Assembly: GCA_001695595.3 (NCBI GenBank)
Contig: MBPM02000010.1
Coordinates: 248,001-312,000, forward strand
DNA length: 64,000 bases
Direction: 5' to 3'
Origin: Plasmopara viticola
Taxonomy: Eukaryota; Oomycota; Peronosporomycetes; Peronosporales; Peronosporaceae
Shown: in pieces, positions 1 through 11,300 of the stretch
How positions within the stretch are numbered: position 1 is the first letter of the stretch
How the letters are laid out: every line of letters begins with the position of its first letter
Program-made: the position numbers and the translations under genes
Notes under the pieces: model-generated
The model's database searches: none
Told to the model about the DNA's origin: nothing
Seen by the model: the letters and a program-made list of their open reading frames with translations, nothing else

Positions 1-199
1 AACACATCATCGATCCCTGACCCTCACGTGCACGCGCTGCAACCTTGGCATTTTTCATGATCCAGTAAGTTAGTTCTTTCTTGATAGTTTGCTAGATAGC
101 CTCCTCAGCTGTCTGCTTGAGACAGCCGACAATCTCTCCCAGTGTTGAGCACTAGTCCTAATGATTACTTACTTTTACTACCGCAATATAGCACTGGAA

Positions 200-780
200 A
201 GTTTGCATAAGCTTAAGACACTTTTTATCGTCTTTACAACAACTCCAGCTTAAGTGTATAAGTAGGAACGAGCTTTAAAAGCCCACTCAACCTAGACCTT
301 GACAATACGAACTTAGGCTCTCCGTTTTCTATACGTATGATGTACTATTCGTTGGCCTTAATTTTGCACTCTAGCTCGAAGGGGTCTAAGCGATTCGACG
401 CTGAGTAGCGTCGAATTGCGCGGATTTTCCTTTCCATTGTGTCGGCTTAATTCGCAATAACAAAAAAAATAACCATTACTCGGCGTCGCCGAATAGAAAG
501 CTTATAATACATTGAGACCCCACGGCATCTATTTATTATGAAGTGGTCTATGGTAATAGCCAGCATACGGCATCCTCATTCGTAAAGCGGTCTATCGTTA
601 TTCGTTGTTTAAGCAATTAATACGTTCTCGGATGCAAAATTGATGGAGTCTATTCTTTGGAAGCATTCATCGCGTCTAAAGATGAAAGAAGACAAGAAAA
701 CAAATCTATTCCTAATATAGTATAATATTTCGAATAGTACAACTTTGCTCAAATCGCACAGAATTCTTTGTACACCGTCA
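200..780 (-). repeat. dispersed repeat L, copy 1 (inverted)
   Basis: Reverse complement of this stretch aligns by eye with 19640-20180. Shared landmarks are a 'TTTTGCATCCGAGA' stretch, 'GATGCCGTATGCTG', 'TAGACCACTTCA' and 'GGGGTCTCAATGTA' in the same order and at similar spacing. A third, shorter copy lies at about 29690-30150. No open reading frame is conserved among copies. It could be a solo LTR or another non-coding mobile repeat; no terminal motif or target duplication was fixed, so the class is unknown. Bases 1-200 show nothing recognisable. Confidence 0.6.
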
Positions 781-886
781 ATGTTGTACATGTTCTTGCA
801 CTTCACATAACATGTTATGCAGATGCTTTAGTGTTGTGTGGAAATAATATGTACTGTGCATCACGCACTATTCCTATATTCCTAGG

Positions 887-1190
887 GTGCAAAAACGAGT
901 CCAAAAAAAGGAAAGTACCCAAATAGGCGATGGGACGACCCATTCAGAAATACCGACGGGCACGAAATTACAACGCTTGCACAACGTAAGAGACGGCAAT
1001 ATTTGCAACTCTAAGCGAGAAAAAAAGGAGTACAAAATCGCGTCTTTTTCGACAACGCAAACCTTTACAGCGAGCGGGCGTAGTTTGTACAGCTTTTACT
1101 AGCAAATTGGCTTGTATGCGGGTAGGTCTTTCGAGTTTCAAGCTTTTTCTAATGTCGTGCATTCGGGTCTTCGTCTTCGCTGTTACTAAT
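887..1190 (+). promoter_or_regulatory. conserved 5' flank of effector gene A1
   Basis: This upstream block is recognisable in front of A2 (48830-48990), A3 (57220-57388) and, weaker, A4 (58790-58894). Shared stretches include 'GAAAGTACCC', 'GACGACC(C/T)(A/T)TTCAGAAAT' and 'ACGGCAATATTTGCA'. A short frame can be read through it but is not conserved between copies, so promoter or untranslated sequence duplicated with the genes is the better reading. Confidence 0.55.
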
Positions 1191-1210
1191 GGTTCATTAC
1201 TTTCGAATTG
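1191..1210 (+). promoter_or_regulatory. oomycete initiator (Inr/FPR-like) box of A1
   Basis: GGTTCATTACTTTCGAATTG begins 67 bases before the A1 ATG. It resembles the oomycete core promoter (initiator GCTCATTY plus flanking pyrimidine-rich region ending in WTTT). The same box occurs at 48991-49010 (A2), 57389-57410 (A3) and 58895-58915 (A4). Its conservation in all A-type flanks supports a transcription start here. Confidence 0.6.
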
Positions 1211-1257
1211 GCCTGCTGTTTGACAACTCCTCGTCCAAGTGCTAATACGCAAACATT

Positions 1258-1719
1258 ATGAATTTCAGAGCCTTAAATGTCCTCTTCGTTGTCACTTTCG
1301 TCGTGTGCAGCTCCGCTTTTGCCAGTGCTGACGGCGACGTGGACGCCAAGATTAATGCCCATCAGAGTCGGCGTTTACCATTCCAAATGAGGGATTGGAT
1401 TAAATCTGTTTTACCTGGAAGAACTTCAAAAGTGGCTCAAAGTGGTGACGAGGCCACATCTCCACTTTTGAAAGGGCAAAAGGCTCTTGACAAGAAAGGT
1501 GCAGCAACTGCCAAATCCGCACGAACGGCGGACGATGCTGCGCAAGCCGCAGAGTTGAACAAGTTATCGCCTGAAGAGGTGAAATTTCTGACAAAGGAAG
1601 CGTCAGGTTTGACATGGAAGAGGAGAAGGCTGGTGCGAAAAATTTTATTTTTTGGACTAGGAGCCTTTATTTCTAGCGCTCTCATCGCTGCAGGTGTGAT
1701 CACGTTTGTGGGCAAATAG
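1258..1719 (+). CDS. A1: secreted RXLR-like (QSRRLP) protein with C-terminal membrane segment
   Basis: A 153-residue protein, intact. Residues 1-24 form a signal peptide with a hydrophobic core (LFVVTFVV) and a likely cleavage after ASA. An acidic DGDVDA stretch follows, then QSRRLP at 36-41. RRLP at 38-41 sits where oomycete RXLR motifs sit, but the last arginine is proline and no EER follows. The middle (60-105) is polar and alanine-rich, predicted helical (QSGDEATSPL, ADDAAQAA). A basic patch KRRRLVRK (121-128) precedes a hydrophobic helix at about 129-151, and the protein ends three residues later. By family knowledge it is a candidate host-translocated effector, perhaps tail-anchored in a host membrane; this is inference. 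The ATG follows a conserved initiator box and aligns with the ATG of A3. A1, A3 and the broken A2/A4 are clearly paralogues. Confidence 0.8.
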   Translation: MNFRALNVLFVVTFVVCSSAFASADGDVDAKINAHQSRRLPFQMRDWIKSVLPGRTSKVAQSGDEATSPLLKGQKALDKKGAATAKSARTADDAAQAAELNKLSPEEVKFLTKEASGLTWKRRRLVRKILFFGLGAFISSALIAAGVITFVGK

Positions 1720-1800
1720 GACAAAAAGTTTTTCGCTGTGACAACGATGACTGTGAAAACCGACAAAATTATAGTGGTCGCGAATGCAATGCACTCCTTT
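1720..1800 (+). promoter_or_regulatory. conserved 3' flank of effector genes
   Basis: Just after the stop, 'CGCTGTGACAAC', 'GACTGTGAAAAC(C)GACA' and 'CAATGCACTC' recur downstream of A2 (49488-49525), B1 (55556-55620) and B2 (60650-60715). It is probably 3' untranslated or terminator sequence copied with the genes. No clear polyadenylation signal was assigned. Confidence 0.45.
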
Positions 1801-1924
1801 ATGTCTATACTGCATTGTACATATATTGGCTTGATTCGAACAATTAAGTTTATTGATTTTGAGACTGCAATTTCTTCAAACGGATCCAATTGCTGACACC
1901 CTTCTCTATTAGTATTCAAGGATG

Positions 1925-2240
1925 CAAGTCGTCTTCTGCTCTGCTTTCAAACACGTCATTGGAACAGTTTGTGTCGAACACACTAGTCATGCACACTTTG
2001 TGCATGTGCCTGCGGTAGATTGCATAGTACAGTCGGCACTACGCAACCAGTCGAAAGATTTTCTTAAATCTAGTATAATATCGTGTTGTTTATTCTCTAT
2101 CTTGCCACAGCTTTTCCTTTCGCAAAATTGTGAGCACAGTTTAAAAATACAATCTACAGCCGTTACGCACCTTCTTTTAAGAATTAGACAAGCTGGCATT
2201 GCTGTCGTCCCTAATAATCTCCATATGTCCGTTTGTTGGG
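1925..2240 (+). repeat. block D, copy 1, upstream part
   Basis: Effector-downstream block. Its landmark is the imperfect palindrome ATGCACACTTTGTGCAT (1989-2005), followed by 'CAGTCGGCACTACGCAACCAG'-like sequence. The same series occurs at 30300-30600 (+), 28600-28925 (-), 58270-58480 (+) and 60980-61090 (+). It is cut here by the SINE-like element and copia-1, and resumes after 6980. Confidence 0.6.
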
Positions 2241-2566
2241 TAATGTAATGTAATGTATTACGTTATCTCGTTGCCAAGTTATGCACGTACTAGGCTCAGT
2301 CTGGCTAGTCCACGGCATAGAGTGGTGTCCGCATACGTCGAGTCTCGTTCGGCGGGCAGTGCAGCCAGCACCGAGGTCGTGAGGGTCTTCCATTATTTTG
2401 CTTAGCTCTGACTTGGTAAGAGCCCATGTGGCGCCCTGGTGCTGGAGACCGTCGCGTCGAGGGTGAGACTCGTTAGAGATCTGCAGATGCCCGAGAGCAC
2501 CTGCCCGGAGCGCGCGAGCATTTAGCCCCCGCGCTTGGAAGGAGGACGTCACCCCAACGTTTCCAG
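2241..2566 (-). mobile_element. SINE-like non-LTR derivative, copy 1
   Basis: On the minus strand this has the same 5' end as the LINE at 18301 ('GGTTGGGGTGACG', 'CTCTAACGAGTCTCACCC'), then a short RT-derived piece ('GGGCTCTTACCAAGTCAGAG'), then the LINE 3' end (GGTGCTGG..TGCACTGCC to ACGTAATACATTACATTACA). The tail is a TTACA-type repeat. Its internal junctions are identical to the copy at 54459-54783. It codes for nothing and must have used LINE machinery. No clear target-site duplication; the 5' end is slightly degraded. Confidence 0.75.
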
Positions 2567-2575
2567 GCTACCGTT

Positions 2576-2721
2576 TTTTAGGTAGAAAGTAAAAACCGAA
2601 GTGAATATATTAATCTTGACCAATGAACGGCTACCATATGTAATTACTATCTGTAACGTACTTGGAAATACTGTGAAGCCATTCACCTGTTCGACATGCA
2701 TTCAGCGGGGTAATTTTAACA
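2576..2721 (-). repeat. copia-1 3' LTR
   Basis: About 146 bases matching the copia-3 LTR, including CGGCTACCATATGTAATTAC. The outer terminus is degraded: the family starts TGTTGAG in this orientation, here it is TTTTAGG. The polypurine tract GTGAGTGGGAG, read on the minus strand, lies at its inner edge (2722-2732). Confidence 0.8.
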
Positions 2722-2734
2722 CTCCCACTCACCG

Positions 2735-5700
2735 CTAATGCTGTGTGTCCTTTGTTGCTGACTTGGTCTTGATTCCGGAGGCTTCGCGCAAATGCTTCAG
2801 CATCTTGGTTTCAACTGCCTTCGTCAGCATATCTGCAAGCCGTTTCTCGTGTCGATAATTCGATCTTCAACAGTCCTTCTTGCACATTCTCACGAATAAA
2901 TTGGTGCTTGATGTCCACATGCTTCGTCCTAGCATGGTATCCGGCGTTATTGGCCAATGCAATAGCACATTGGTTGTCTTCCCAAACCTGTGTGCCTTCA
3001 ACTTGCTCGTGACCCATGTCCTTTAGCATTGCCCGCGTCCAAAGAATTCTTGTGTGCATAAACTGAGAGCCATATACTCAGCTTCCGCTAAGCTCAGCGC
3101 AACTGTCCGCTGGTACTTCGACTTGAGTACCACTGGTTCGCTTGCAATCATGACCATAACTCCGAAGACCGAGCGTCTGTCATCCGTGTTGCTGCCCCAA
3201 TCTGCATCCGAGTATGCTTTAACCGCAACGCTTCAATTCCTCGGTAGACGATACGGATTTGACGCGTGGTCTTCAGATAATGTACTATTCGAATTGCAGC
3301 GCTCCAATGTTGTAGTCCTTGGTTCTCCAGAAAACGTGATAGCTGTGTCACCACGTAAGCAATATCAGGCCGAGTGCATGTCGTTATGTACAGCAAGCAT
3401 CCCATCAAAGAGCGATAAGGCTTTGATCGCATTGTTGACCGTCCTTTTTCCGTTGTGGGTGATTGCTTTGACGACAGCTTCAATCCTAATACGCAAGGGT
3501 TTTCAACACCCTTGGCATCTTGTTGACCGAATCGCTTGACCACGTCATCGATGTAGCGAGTCTGTTTGATCATCAATATTCCGGCTGACCTGTCGTGATC
3601 AACTTCCATACCCAAAATAAATTCCGCCTATCTAAGCTCCTTCATCTTGAAAGCATTCTGAGTACTCTCTCTACTTGACTTAATTCTTTGCTGCTTCTTG
3701 CTGCGATAATCATGTCATCCACAAATAGTCCAACGTAAGCAAAACCTTCTTTAGTGCTCTTGACATAAACACATTGATCTGCTCCGCAACAATTAAAGCC
3801 ATTCCTGACAGAGATACGATGTATTGTCTTGTTCCAGGCAAACGCTGCTTGCTTCAGTCCGTATATAGCCTTGTTTAGTTGACTTATGTATCCTTGAGCA
3901 TTGTCGACACCAAGCGGAACTTCCATAAAAACGTTGTCCGTCAACACGCTGTTGAGAAAAGCCGTGTCGACGTCCAGCTGTTCCATTTGGTAGTCGCATC
4001 TAGCACATACCGCGAAAATCATTCGGATCGAATTCATGTTGGCAACCGGGGAATATTTCTCGAAAAAGTCAACGTCATACTTCTGTTTGAAACCTTTCGC
4101 GACCAGTCGTGCCTTGTATCGCACGATAGCGCCATTTTGATCACGCTTCTTAGCAAATACTTATCGTGATTCAATTGTGCGTCCAATCTTCCCTCGCGGC
4201 TGCAATGTCCACGTTTTATTCTCTTAGTGAGAGCGAAACTCAGCATCTATTGCTTCACGCCGATTCATTGCATCATCGCTTGCCATTGTTTGAGTATAAG
4301 TAGTTGTTGAGTCCGTATCATCGTCAATATTCACGGCGTAGGCAAGAAAGGCTTCCGCAAAAAGTCCATCTTCGTCAATCCCAGAACGCTTTGTGGTCGG
4401 TGGGCCCTCACTGCCTTCTGTTGACTCTCCACCATCGGAGCCGTTTCTAAGCATTAGTACTGGCTCACGTCTTATTCGTGTTCGCTCCACTTCAGGCCGA
4501 AACACCAAACGATCTTCTTGTTGCACTTGAGAAGGTTGATGATACTCCGTTAGCTCAAGCCTATTTCGTACAGGGCTCTCAAAAGGCATTAGCCGCTGAA
4601 CAACGGTGCTTCACGTACAATCCACATCATCCATATCGAAATCATCGACTGTATCTTCGACAGCTCCCATGGGATCGTGCGGAACTGACTGTCGATCCAC
4701 TTGATGCTGAGCATTGACTTCATCACTGTCTTTAACTACTTGAACAATTGTTTCCGGCTTTAAGCTCTTGCGTGTCGTAGATGCCGCCCACCTCACGCTC
4801 ATCCAACTTTACAAAGCGGGTCACTTTAATCTTGGCATTCTCCAAGTCAAACACGCGATAGCCCTTGACATTCTCTGCATAGCCAAGAAACACACACTTG
4901 AAGCTCTTGGGTTCCAGTTTGGTCCGTTTCACATCGTCACTATGAGCGTAGCCTTGCGAACCAAATACGCGCAGGTGATCCATTCAAGGCTTCATTTTGA
5001 AAACTAGCTCATACGGCTTGATGTCAGGATGGACCGTATTGTTGGGGCGATTAATGAAATGAACCGCTGTATTTACCGCTTCCGCCCACCATTTCGTCGA
5101 AACGCTCTGAAGTGTAACATGCTGCGGGCTTTCTCCACTATTGTCCTGTTCATACGCTCCGCCACTCCGTTCTGCTGCGGGCTGTATGGGACGGAGCGCT
5201 GGTGTACAATGCCGTTCTCTTGACACATTCCTGCCATTTTCATGTTTCCGAACTCGGTTCCGTTGTCGGATCGCAAACATCTTAGTCGTGCACCCCACTG
5301 GCTTTCGTATAGCGTCAGAAACTCCTTGAGCTTGCCAGCCACTTCACTCTTGCTCTTGATCAATAAAAATGCAACATATCATGAAAAGTCATCCACAAAC
5401 GTGAAAATGTATTTGGCACCACCCTTCGAGATAGTTCTCATTGGCCCCATGACATCTGTGTGAACACGCTCCAACACACGTGTCGTCTTTGTCATTGAAC
5501 GAGACGGAAACACCGTGATCGTCTGCTTGCCCTTCAAACACCCGGCACACAATATTTCCACACTTTGCTTGATAATTGGGATATTATTAGTCAATCGCCT
5601 TGTCCTGATCAGCGCATCCTTGCTGGGGTGCCCCATGTGTGCATGCCAAAGCTCCCACTGATTGCCAGCCCCGAAATATTCAACAAGTAATGCTTCTTCT

Positions 5701-6799
5701 TGTCCACAGTCAAGAAAATACGACCTTCCAACTTTTGTGCCCGACGTAATTGCTTGCTTCTTGTTCACACATGATGAATGCGAAAATTCCACACTTATGC
5801 CACGCTCTGCTAGCAACCTTCTGTCGAGTCCGGGAATGTGCAGTACTCCAACCATGCGAATCCTCATTCCGTTCAAACCAGTCAATTTTACCGTGCCAGC
5901 TCTTTTGACAAGCAACTTCTTCCCATCTGCAATCGTAACTTCGATGCTAGCTTCTATGCCCTTGTAATCAAACAAGTTTTTCCTGTGTGGGGTCATGTGG
6001 GAAGTTGCTCAACTGTCAATCAGCCATGCTGATGACTTCCCTTCACCAACAGTAAACACCGTGTCGTCTCTGTTGAATCTTTTACCGGCCGGGCAGTTCC
6101 CTTCATGTGTCCAAACTGGTCACAGCTGAAGCACTTGCCCTTGAATCCGCCGTCATTGCGTGGAGGACCACCCTTTCGTCCATTGTCCCGTCCGCCTTTG
6201 AAGCTTTTAGCATTTCTATTTATCTGAAACGCTTTCTCTGTAGCTTCCTTTCTCTGCAGCTTCTCTGACTCTTTGAGCAACTTCTCCTTGACTTTCATCA
6301 ACGAAATGGCCTATGCATTTTCCACAATCGACGATATCAAGTCGTACTCTGAAGGTAGACTGCTGAGAAATACCACTTGCTGCCGTGACTCATCAATTAG
6401 CTCTCCCGTAGTCTATAGTCCCACTATTAGCTCGTCAAAAGAGTCTAGATGCTCTACCATGCTTATTCCACTTTCCATCTTGAGCTCATGCAGTCGACGA
6501 GTCTTCACAACACGATTGTGAAGAGTCCAGCGATTGTAGAAATCGCGGAGGGTTCCCCATGCCTCTATAGTAGGCGTAGCCGACCGAATCTTGGTCTGGT
6601 GCTGGATTTCAACGCCTTGAGCAATGATGCCTAGCGCCTTGGCATCATTAACAAACCACGCCTCCGTGACGTCCTTCTCTTCCTTGCCGGCCACGATGTG
6701 TCCCAGGAGACCCTACCGCGCCAGGGTCATCCTCATGTTGAGCTCCCAGTGGTAATAGTTACCAGTTTTCAGGAGGACATCTGTGCGCTTAAAGGCCAT
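2735..6799 (-). pseudogene. copia-1 gag-pol, multiply broken
   Basis: Fragments read from 6799 down to 2735: gag start (NYYHWELNMRM), an in-frame stop soon after, gag core (6413-6694), CCHC knuckle region with 'CFSCDQFGHMK' (6020-6301), GAG-pre-integrase and HTDVMGP integrase start (5379-5996), RSDNGTEF and SPQQNGVAERMNRT (5073-5363), the linker, RT with DVDTAFLN (3642-4124) and RNase H with EDNQCAIALANNAG (2811-3059). Frames change at least eight times and the protease/integrase join lacks a segment present in copia-3. No functional polyprotein can be made. Confidence 0.88.
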
Positions 6800-6828
6800 A
6801 GTGGGGGATGGCGTGGGAAGGCTCGTTG

Positions 6829-6840
6829 CGGCTGTTAACA
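6829..6840 (-). other. copia-1 primer-binding site (tRNA-Asn anticodon arm type)
   Basis: On the minus strand the bases after the LTR read TGTTAACAGCCG. This is one mismatch from GGTTAACAGCCG in copia-3 and copia-4, the complement of the tRNA-Asn(GUU) anticodon arm CGGCTGTTAACC. Confidence 0.55.
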
Positions 6841-6979
6841 TGTTAAGTAAAAATCGAAGTTAATATATTAATCTTGACCAATAAACGGCTACCATATGTA
6901 ATTACTAACTGTAACGTACTTGTAAATACTGTGAAGCCATTCACCTGTTCAACATGCATTCAGCGGTGTAATCTCAACA
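6841..6979 (-). repeat. copia-1 5' LTR
   Basis: A 139-base LTR sharing CGGCTACCATATGTAATTAC and the CAACATGCATTCAGCGGTGTAAT end with the other LTRs of this lineage. It has a short internal deletion and several substitutions against 2576-2721, consistent with an old insertion. Confidence 0.8.
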
Positions 6980-7762
6980 TCTTTTAACACTGATTATTCG
7001 ACATCTTTTTAATCCGACGTCGAAATTAGCGCTCCTTGTGCCGTCAGACAATGCTGGAGTTTTTCTTAGGAAATGTGTGTTTTCTGCCATGTTGTTGACG
7101 CAAATTAAATTTTTTATTGAAAATCTAAACTTGATAAAAATATTGGTTTTCGCATGTCGTTGAGAGGAAGGCAAATTTAGTTTCATGTCCCTTGATCTTC
7201 TAACAAAGAGAGCGGAAAGGTGAATGCACAAGTGTAACAGTTCGCATGTATCGTTGTGGCTAACACATTTTCCTCGAAAAACTACTCCAAATGGGGGCGA
7301 ATAGAATTGTTTCATCAATAAGCCCACGGATCTAGGCCCATACAATTGGTATAAGCTATAGAAAACCGAGCTTTAGAAGCCTCGACACCCTATCTTTTCA
7401 ATCTTGTTTGCATACTGAGGTATTCCGAAAAGTACTAGAATAAATAAAGCCCTTGCCTAAGTTGCAGAATTGGATCAAGTGCATGTTATTACCGGATTAA
7501 TATTGCTTGAGTAAATCGGCCATTAAGCTTTGATCTGTTGGACACGTCGGTCCACTCAAGGCAAGGAGTCGTTCTACCGGATCGTCATCTTCCTGCACTC
7601 CTCCTCCGTGCGAGGTGCCGTACGGCCGTATCACGCCTAACAGCTTTGCCAGTCAGTCCTATGCCCACGCGGGTGAATTATTTTCTTGAATACCGCAAAT
7701 GCTTTGGGATTGATGAAGCATATGTCAGACGAGCAGTTCGCATTGCTCGGACAATTTGCTAG
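6980..7762 (+). repeat. block D, copy 1, downstream part
   Basis: Aligns with 30640-31280: 'ATGTTGTTGACGCAAA' (7090), 'TACTGAGGTAT', 'TTGGACACGTCG', 'GGATCGTCATCTTCCTGCACTCC'. Together with 1925-2240 it makes one D block interrupted by copia-1 and the SINE-like copy. A short frame at 7538-7762 is open but not conserved in the other copies, so it is not called a gene. Confidence 0.55.
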
Positions 7763-8399
7763 GTTCTATGGCAGTGATAGGGCGAATGTATTGCAACCCA
7801 TTCCTTTTTCAAGCAGCTGAAATTCGTCATAGCATTCAAGCTTAAGCGTAAAGGTCTTTGATCGAGGCTTAGACAGCACAAGCTAAGGGTAGGTAACCCC
7901 GACGGTAGCGGTGTAAGCAGGTTTAGCTAGAGTTTCCACCTATGGAAGAAAGTATTGTCAGAACCTCCTCTTACGGAGATAAAGATGGTAACTAAAGCAA
8001 CCAACATCGCTTACACTCAGGTGCACGCGGCGTTTGCTCTCATGTCTAAAGGCCAAGCCAAAAGCTGAGCACTTATCAACGTTATATTTTTACCGGAGCA
8101 TTATGTGTCCTGGTAATACACGACAGAATAGTCTAGGAGATATGAACGTCATGAAAATAATCACGAGCTAAGGGAGTTGACGGACGCACCAATCTCCGCA
8201 CAAAACAGATCAATGTAGATTCTTTGTGCTTAATGAGAAGGCAGGAGATTGGTTTAGTAGTAAATTACTGGAATCAACATAGTAATCTATTACAGATAAA
8301 AAAAAATAGTTATTTTGGGAAAAGCTAGTGCTTACATTGCTATTAAGAGATAGCTGACCGAACTCTGCTGGATAGACGAATAGTATTAAGCTACTTATT

Positions 8400-11300
8400 G
8401 CACTCTGTTATTAAATATATAGAGTTGCTACATCTATGAGAGCCGGCGGTGGGAAATGCGAATTCACTTTGTAGGAAAGATAAATCGAAAGACGGACAGT
8501 GTTGAGTTCAAAGTGTTGCAATTGGTCAGTCTTCTGGACCGTATCAATTCTAACAAGCAATGCACCCAAGCATTATTTTTACGATGTACCCGTACTACAA
8601 CAGAAAAACAAATATCAATCCGCACGTGTAGGCGTAAAAGAAGACACAAACGGAACATATGCTCAGTGTGATAATGTCTTCGAGCGTTTTCAAAAATGTT
8701 TGTGTTGTTTAAAGACAAAGCAACAGTGACTTTTTTTAACCTTCTAAATTATAATTACAAAGATTTTTGCTTATATACCGAGAACAAAAATGAGTACTTT
8801 TTGCTTAGGTCATGAGAACATAAAAAAATCGAGATCTACTATGATATGAGAAATACACGTATGATCGCTTTGCACTCAGTAATGTTTCTAAAATACAGAT
8901 GTACGTACAAGTGGTTCTTATTGCCTAGTATTCTAGAATAATAAATCTTGAAATGCAATCGCACGAGGATAATGAGACGTAACCGCGGATTCTCAGCGTT
9001 TCGCCGCAATGCTCTCGACATCAGTGACTCAATGTGGTCATTTAAGACGACATATAAGTCTATTGCGTCCAAAGAAAAACTTGTTGCGAAAATGTTTCCA
9101 CAAGACATTATAAATATACATAAAAATTCTTCTACACCTAGTTTGACAGCGATTTCAAATTGGGACGTGGATCAAAGACTTCGTTCTAAATCATGTATAA
9201 AAGATTAGGCCTGTATGGAACCACATTTAAATCACAACAAAAAAGATAATGCCACGTGGGCGTCTTGTGGAAATATTCTCTGGACTTGAATTGGCACCTC
9301 GTGTCGGATACCATTTCTACTATGCAGCTATGATGGCGAAATGTTCTGTACGACTTGTGAAAGCCTTTTGGGCTTTCGGCAACAGACAAGACGAAGCGTC
9401 ATAATTTATCATTATTTGCTTGCGAGACCAAGCGTCTTCCAAGGATCGAATTCAGAGACTGTATTCGTAATGTAAGGTATTCAATGGTTGGCGCACAACC
9501 AAACCGTTTTAAAAATTGGAGTAATTAGAAAAGCATGCGACCAAAGAAAAAGATAAGTCGGGCACTATGGTCAATCAAACAATATTTACAAACGTTGGAT
9601 GATTGTCATTGCCTCACTTGAAGCTAGAGACGTAAGATGAAACAGTCGTCATACAAAAGAGTAGTGGCGTGCCTAGTGATGATACTCCAGCCATATAAAA
9701 TAAGCTTTGTTCGTCGAGCTAATCGCAATCCTATAATTTGAAATTCGATTATCAAATTTGGTTCCGTTTGTGTCCTTAAATATCTAGAAAATACAGGTGG
9801 CTTCAAAATTACGCCTCGTATGCGTGTATCTCTGATGCATTGCAGATTACCGGTCAATATTAACATTGCTTTGCTTACAGACGTATTTAAAGGAGTCCCG
9901 CTCATAATGACCGACTACAATTTAGTGCATCTAATTTTTTTTGGTGGGATCGAAAGGACAATTTGTCTTTGTTAATAATTAATTATTAATAAAGACAAAG
10001 TGCACACGTCAATCTCCTTAAGACAACTGATAGTGAATAGACATTCACCGGAAGGTCGTATATCTTTTTGCACGTCTCCTCCGAGCAAAGTTCTCCATAA
10101 ATTAAACACATCAGGTAGCAAATTGCAGTCAGTCTCAAACTTTGCGAAGGATTCTTGACCGGGACTTTCGAATCGCTGGAGGATAAAACAATTACTTTCC
10201 GCATCTGACGGACGCAAAGTTCGCGGTACTATAATTACTCAAAGGCTACTATCGCTTGAAGGCGGTTGCATATGTGGCCCATTCGCTGTTAAGCAGGGGA
10301 TACGTGTCGCGTCGTTATTTAGGCCTGATAATAGCGAGTTTTCTGAAATTTAAGTCCGGAAAGCTTTTCAGTGCTAAATTTATGAAGGGTGTCACATATA
10401 ACCTTGTGGTCGAAAAAGATACCTTACTATTAGAAGTTATCGACAGCTTCAATGACCGCTACGTTGCTATAGGAGCGTTTAAAGTGGAATCGAGCTACTA
10501 GACCGCGAAGACCTTGATGCTGTTAGTTGAGTTCGCCTCGAAAGTGGTGTTTCAAAAACGGAAAACTCCTCTCAACCACCGCTTTGAGATTGGTGTGAGC
10601 TCGTTGATGACCATTTCATAAAAAAAGATATAATAATATAAGCCGGAGGCATACTTTCTGCACTCGTTGCCGATTTTTTGCTCCTGAACTTCGAATGGCA
10701 AGTATCGAATGGTTCATGCTTGCAATAAGCTGATCAGTGCAGTGGAATCTGATCTAGCACTTATTGCAAAGAAGGATGTATTATTAATCAACATGTTCAG
10801 ATGTATACTTTGAACAGAGGAAAGACAAGCGCTTTGTTCACGTAGTGATGAATATTGAGGCGGACTCAATTACGATTAAACAGGTGCGCGAAACGTTTAG
10901 GCTCTCCTACCGGGGTGGTAAGGCCGAATGTTGGTCACTGATCCTTGAAATTACTTCACCTGAGTGTTTTGTGATCGTAAGCACATCAAAAGCCAGGTTC
11001 TTACCGCCAAGTGTTGAGTCTTGCTAGCTTTAACGCTTTCTTTTTTGCTAGCAAAGAAGGCATGGTGCTGAAGAGTAAATAATTTTTTATTCTTACCACT
11101 TCCAAACACGTCAAAATACCTGTGTCGCTTGGCGACTGAGAAGTAGGCTTGTTTCACTATAAGCCTATATCTCTATTGGCAGCGACGATAACAAGACAAT
11201 CAAAGTCGCTCTTTAAGAAAAAGTGGCCATAGATTGGCTCACTCGTCCAAAACAGTGTCAGTGAACAGATTTTTGTATGCAAAGGTCCGAGAGTGGTATC

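Larger units (their letters stand above)
2576..6979 (-). mobile_element. copia-1: old Ty1/copia element (tRNA-Asn-primer lineage)
   Basis: The element is bounded by related LTRs (2576-2721 and 6841-6979) in minus orientation. The order is LTR, primer site, gag, protease, integrase, RT, RNase H, polypurine tract, LTR, as in Ty1/copia. The LTRs differ at many positions and the right one lacks about 8 bases near its start. The flanking pentamers do not match. The coding part is closely related to copia-3 but has many frameshifts and stops. It lies next to the SINE-like element inside block D. Confidence 0.9.

Noticed and set aside
887..1102. 71-codon frame upstream of A1 as a small gene
   Set aside because: The DNA is shared with other effector flanks but the frame is not kept in those copies; it is better explained as duplicated promoter sequence.
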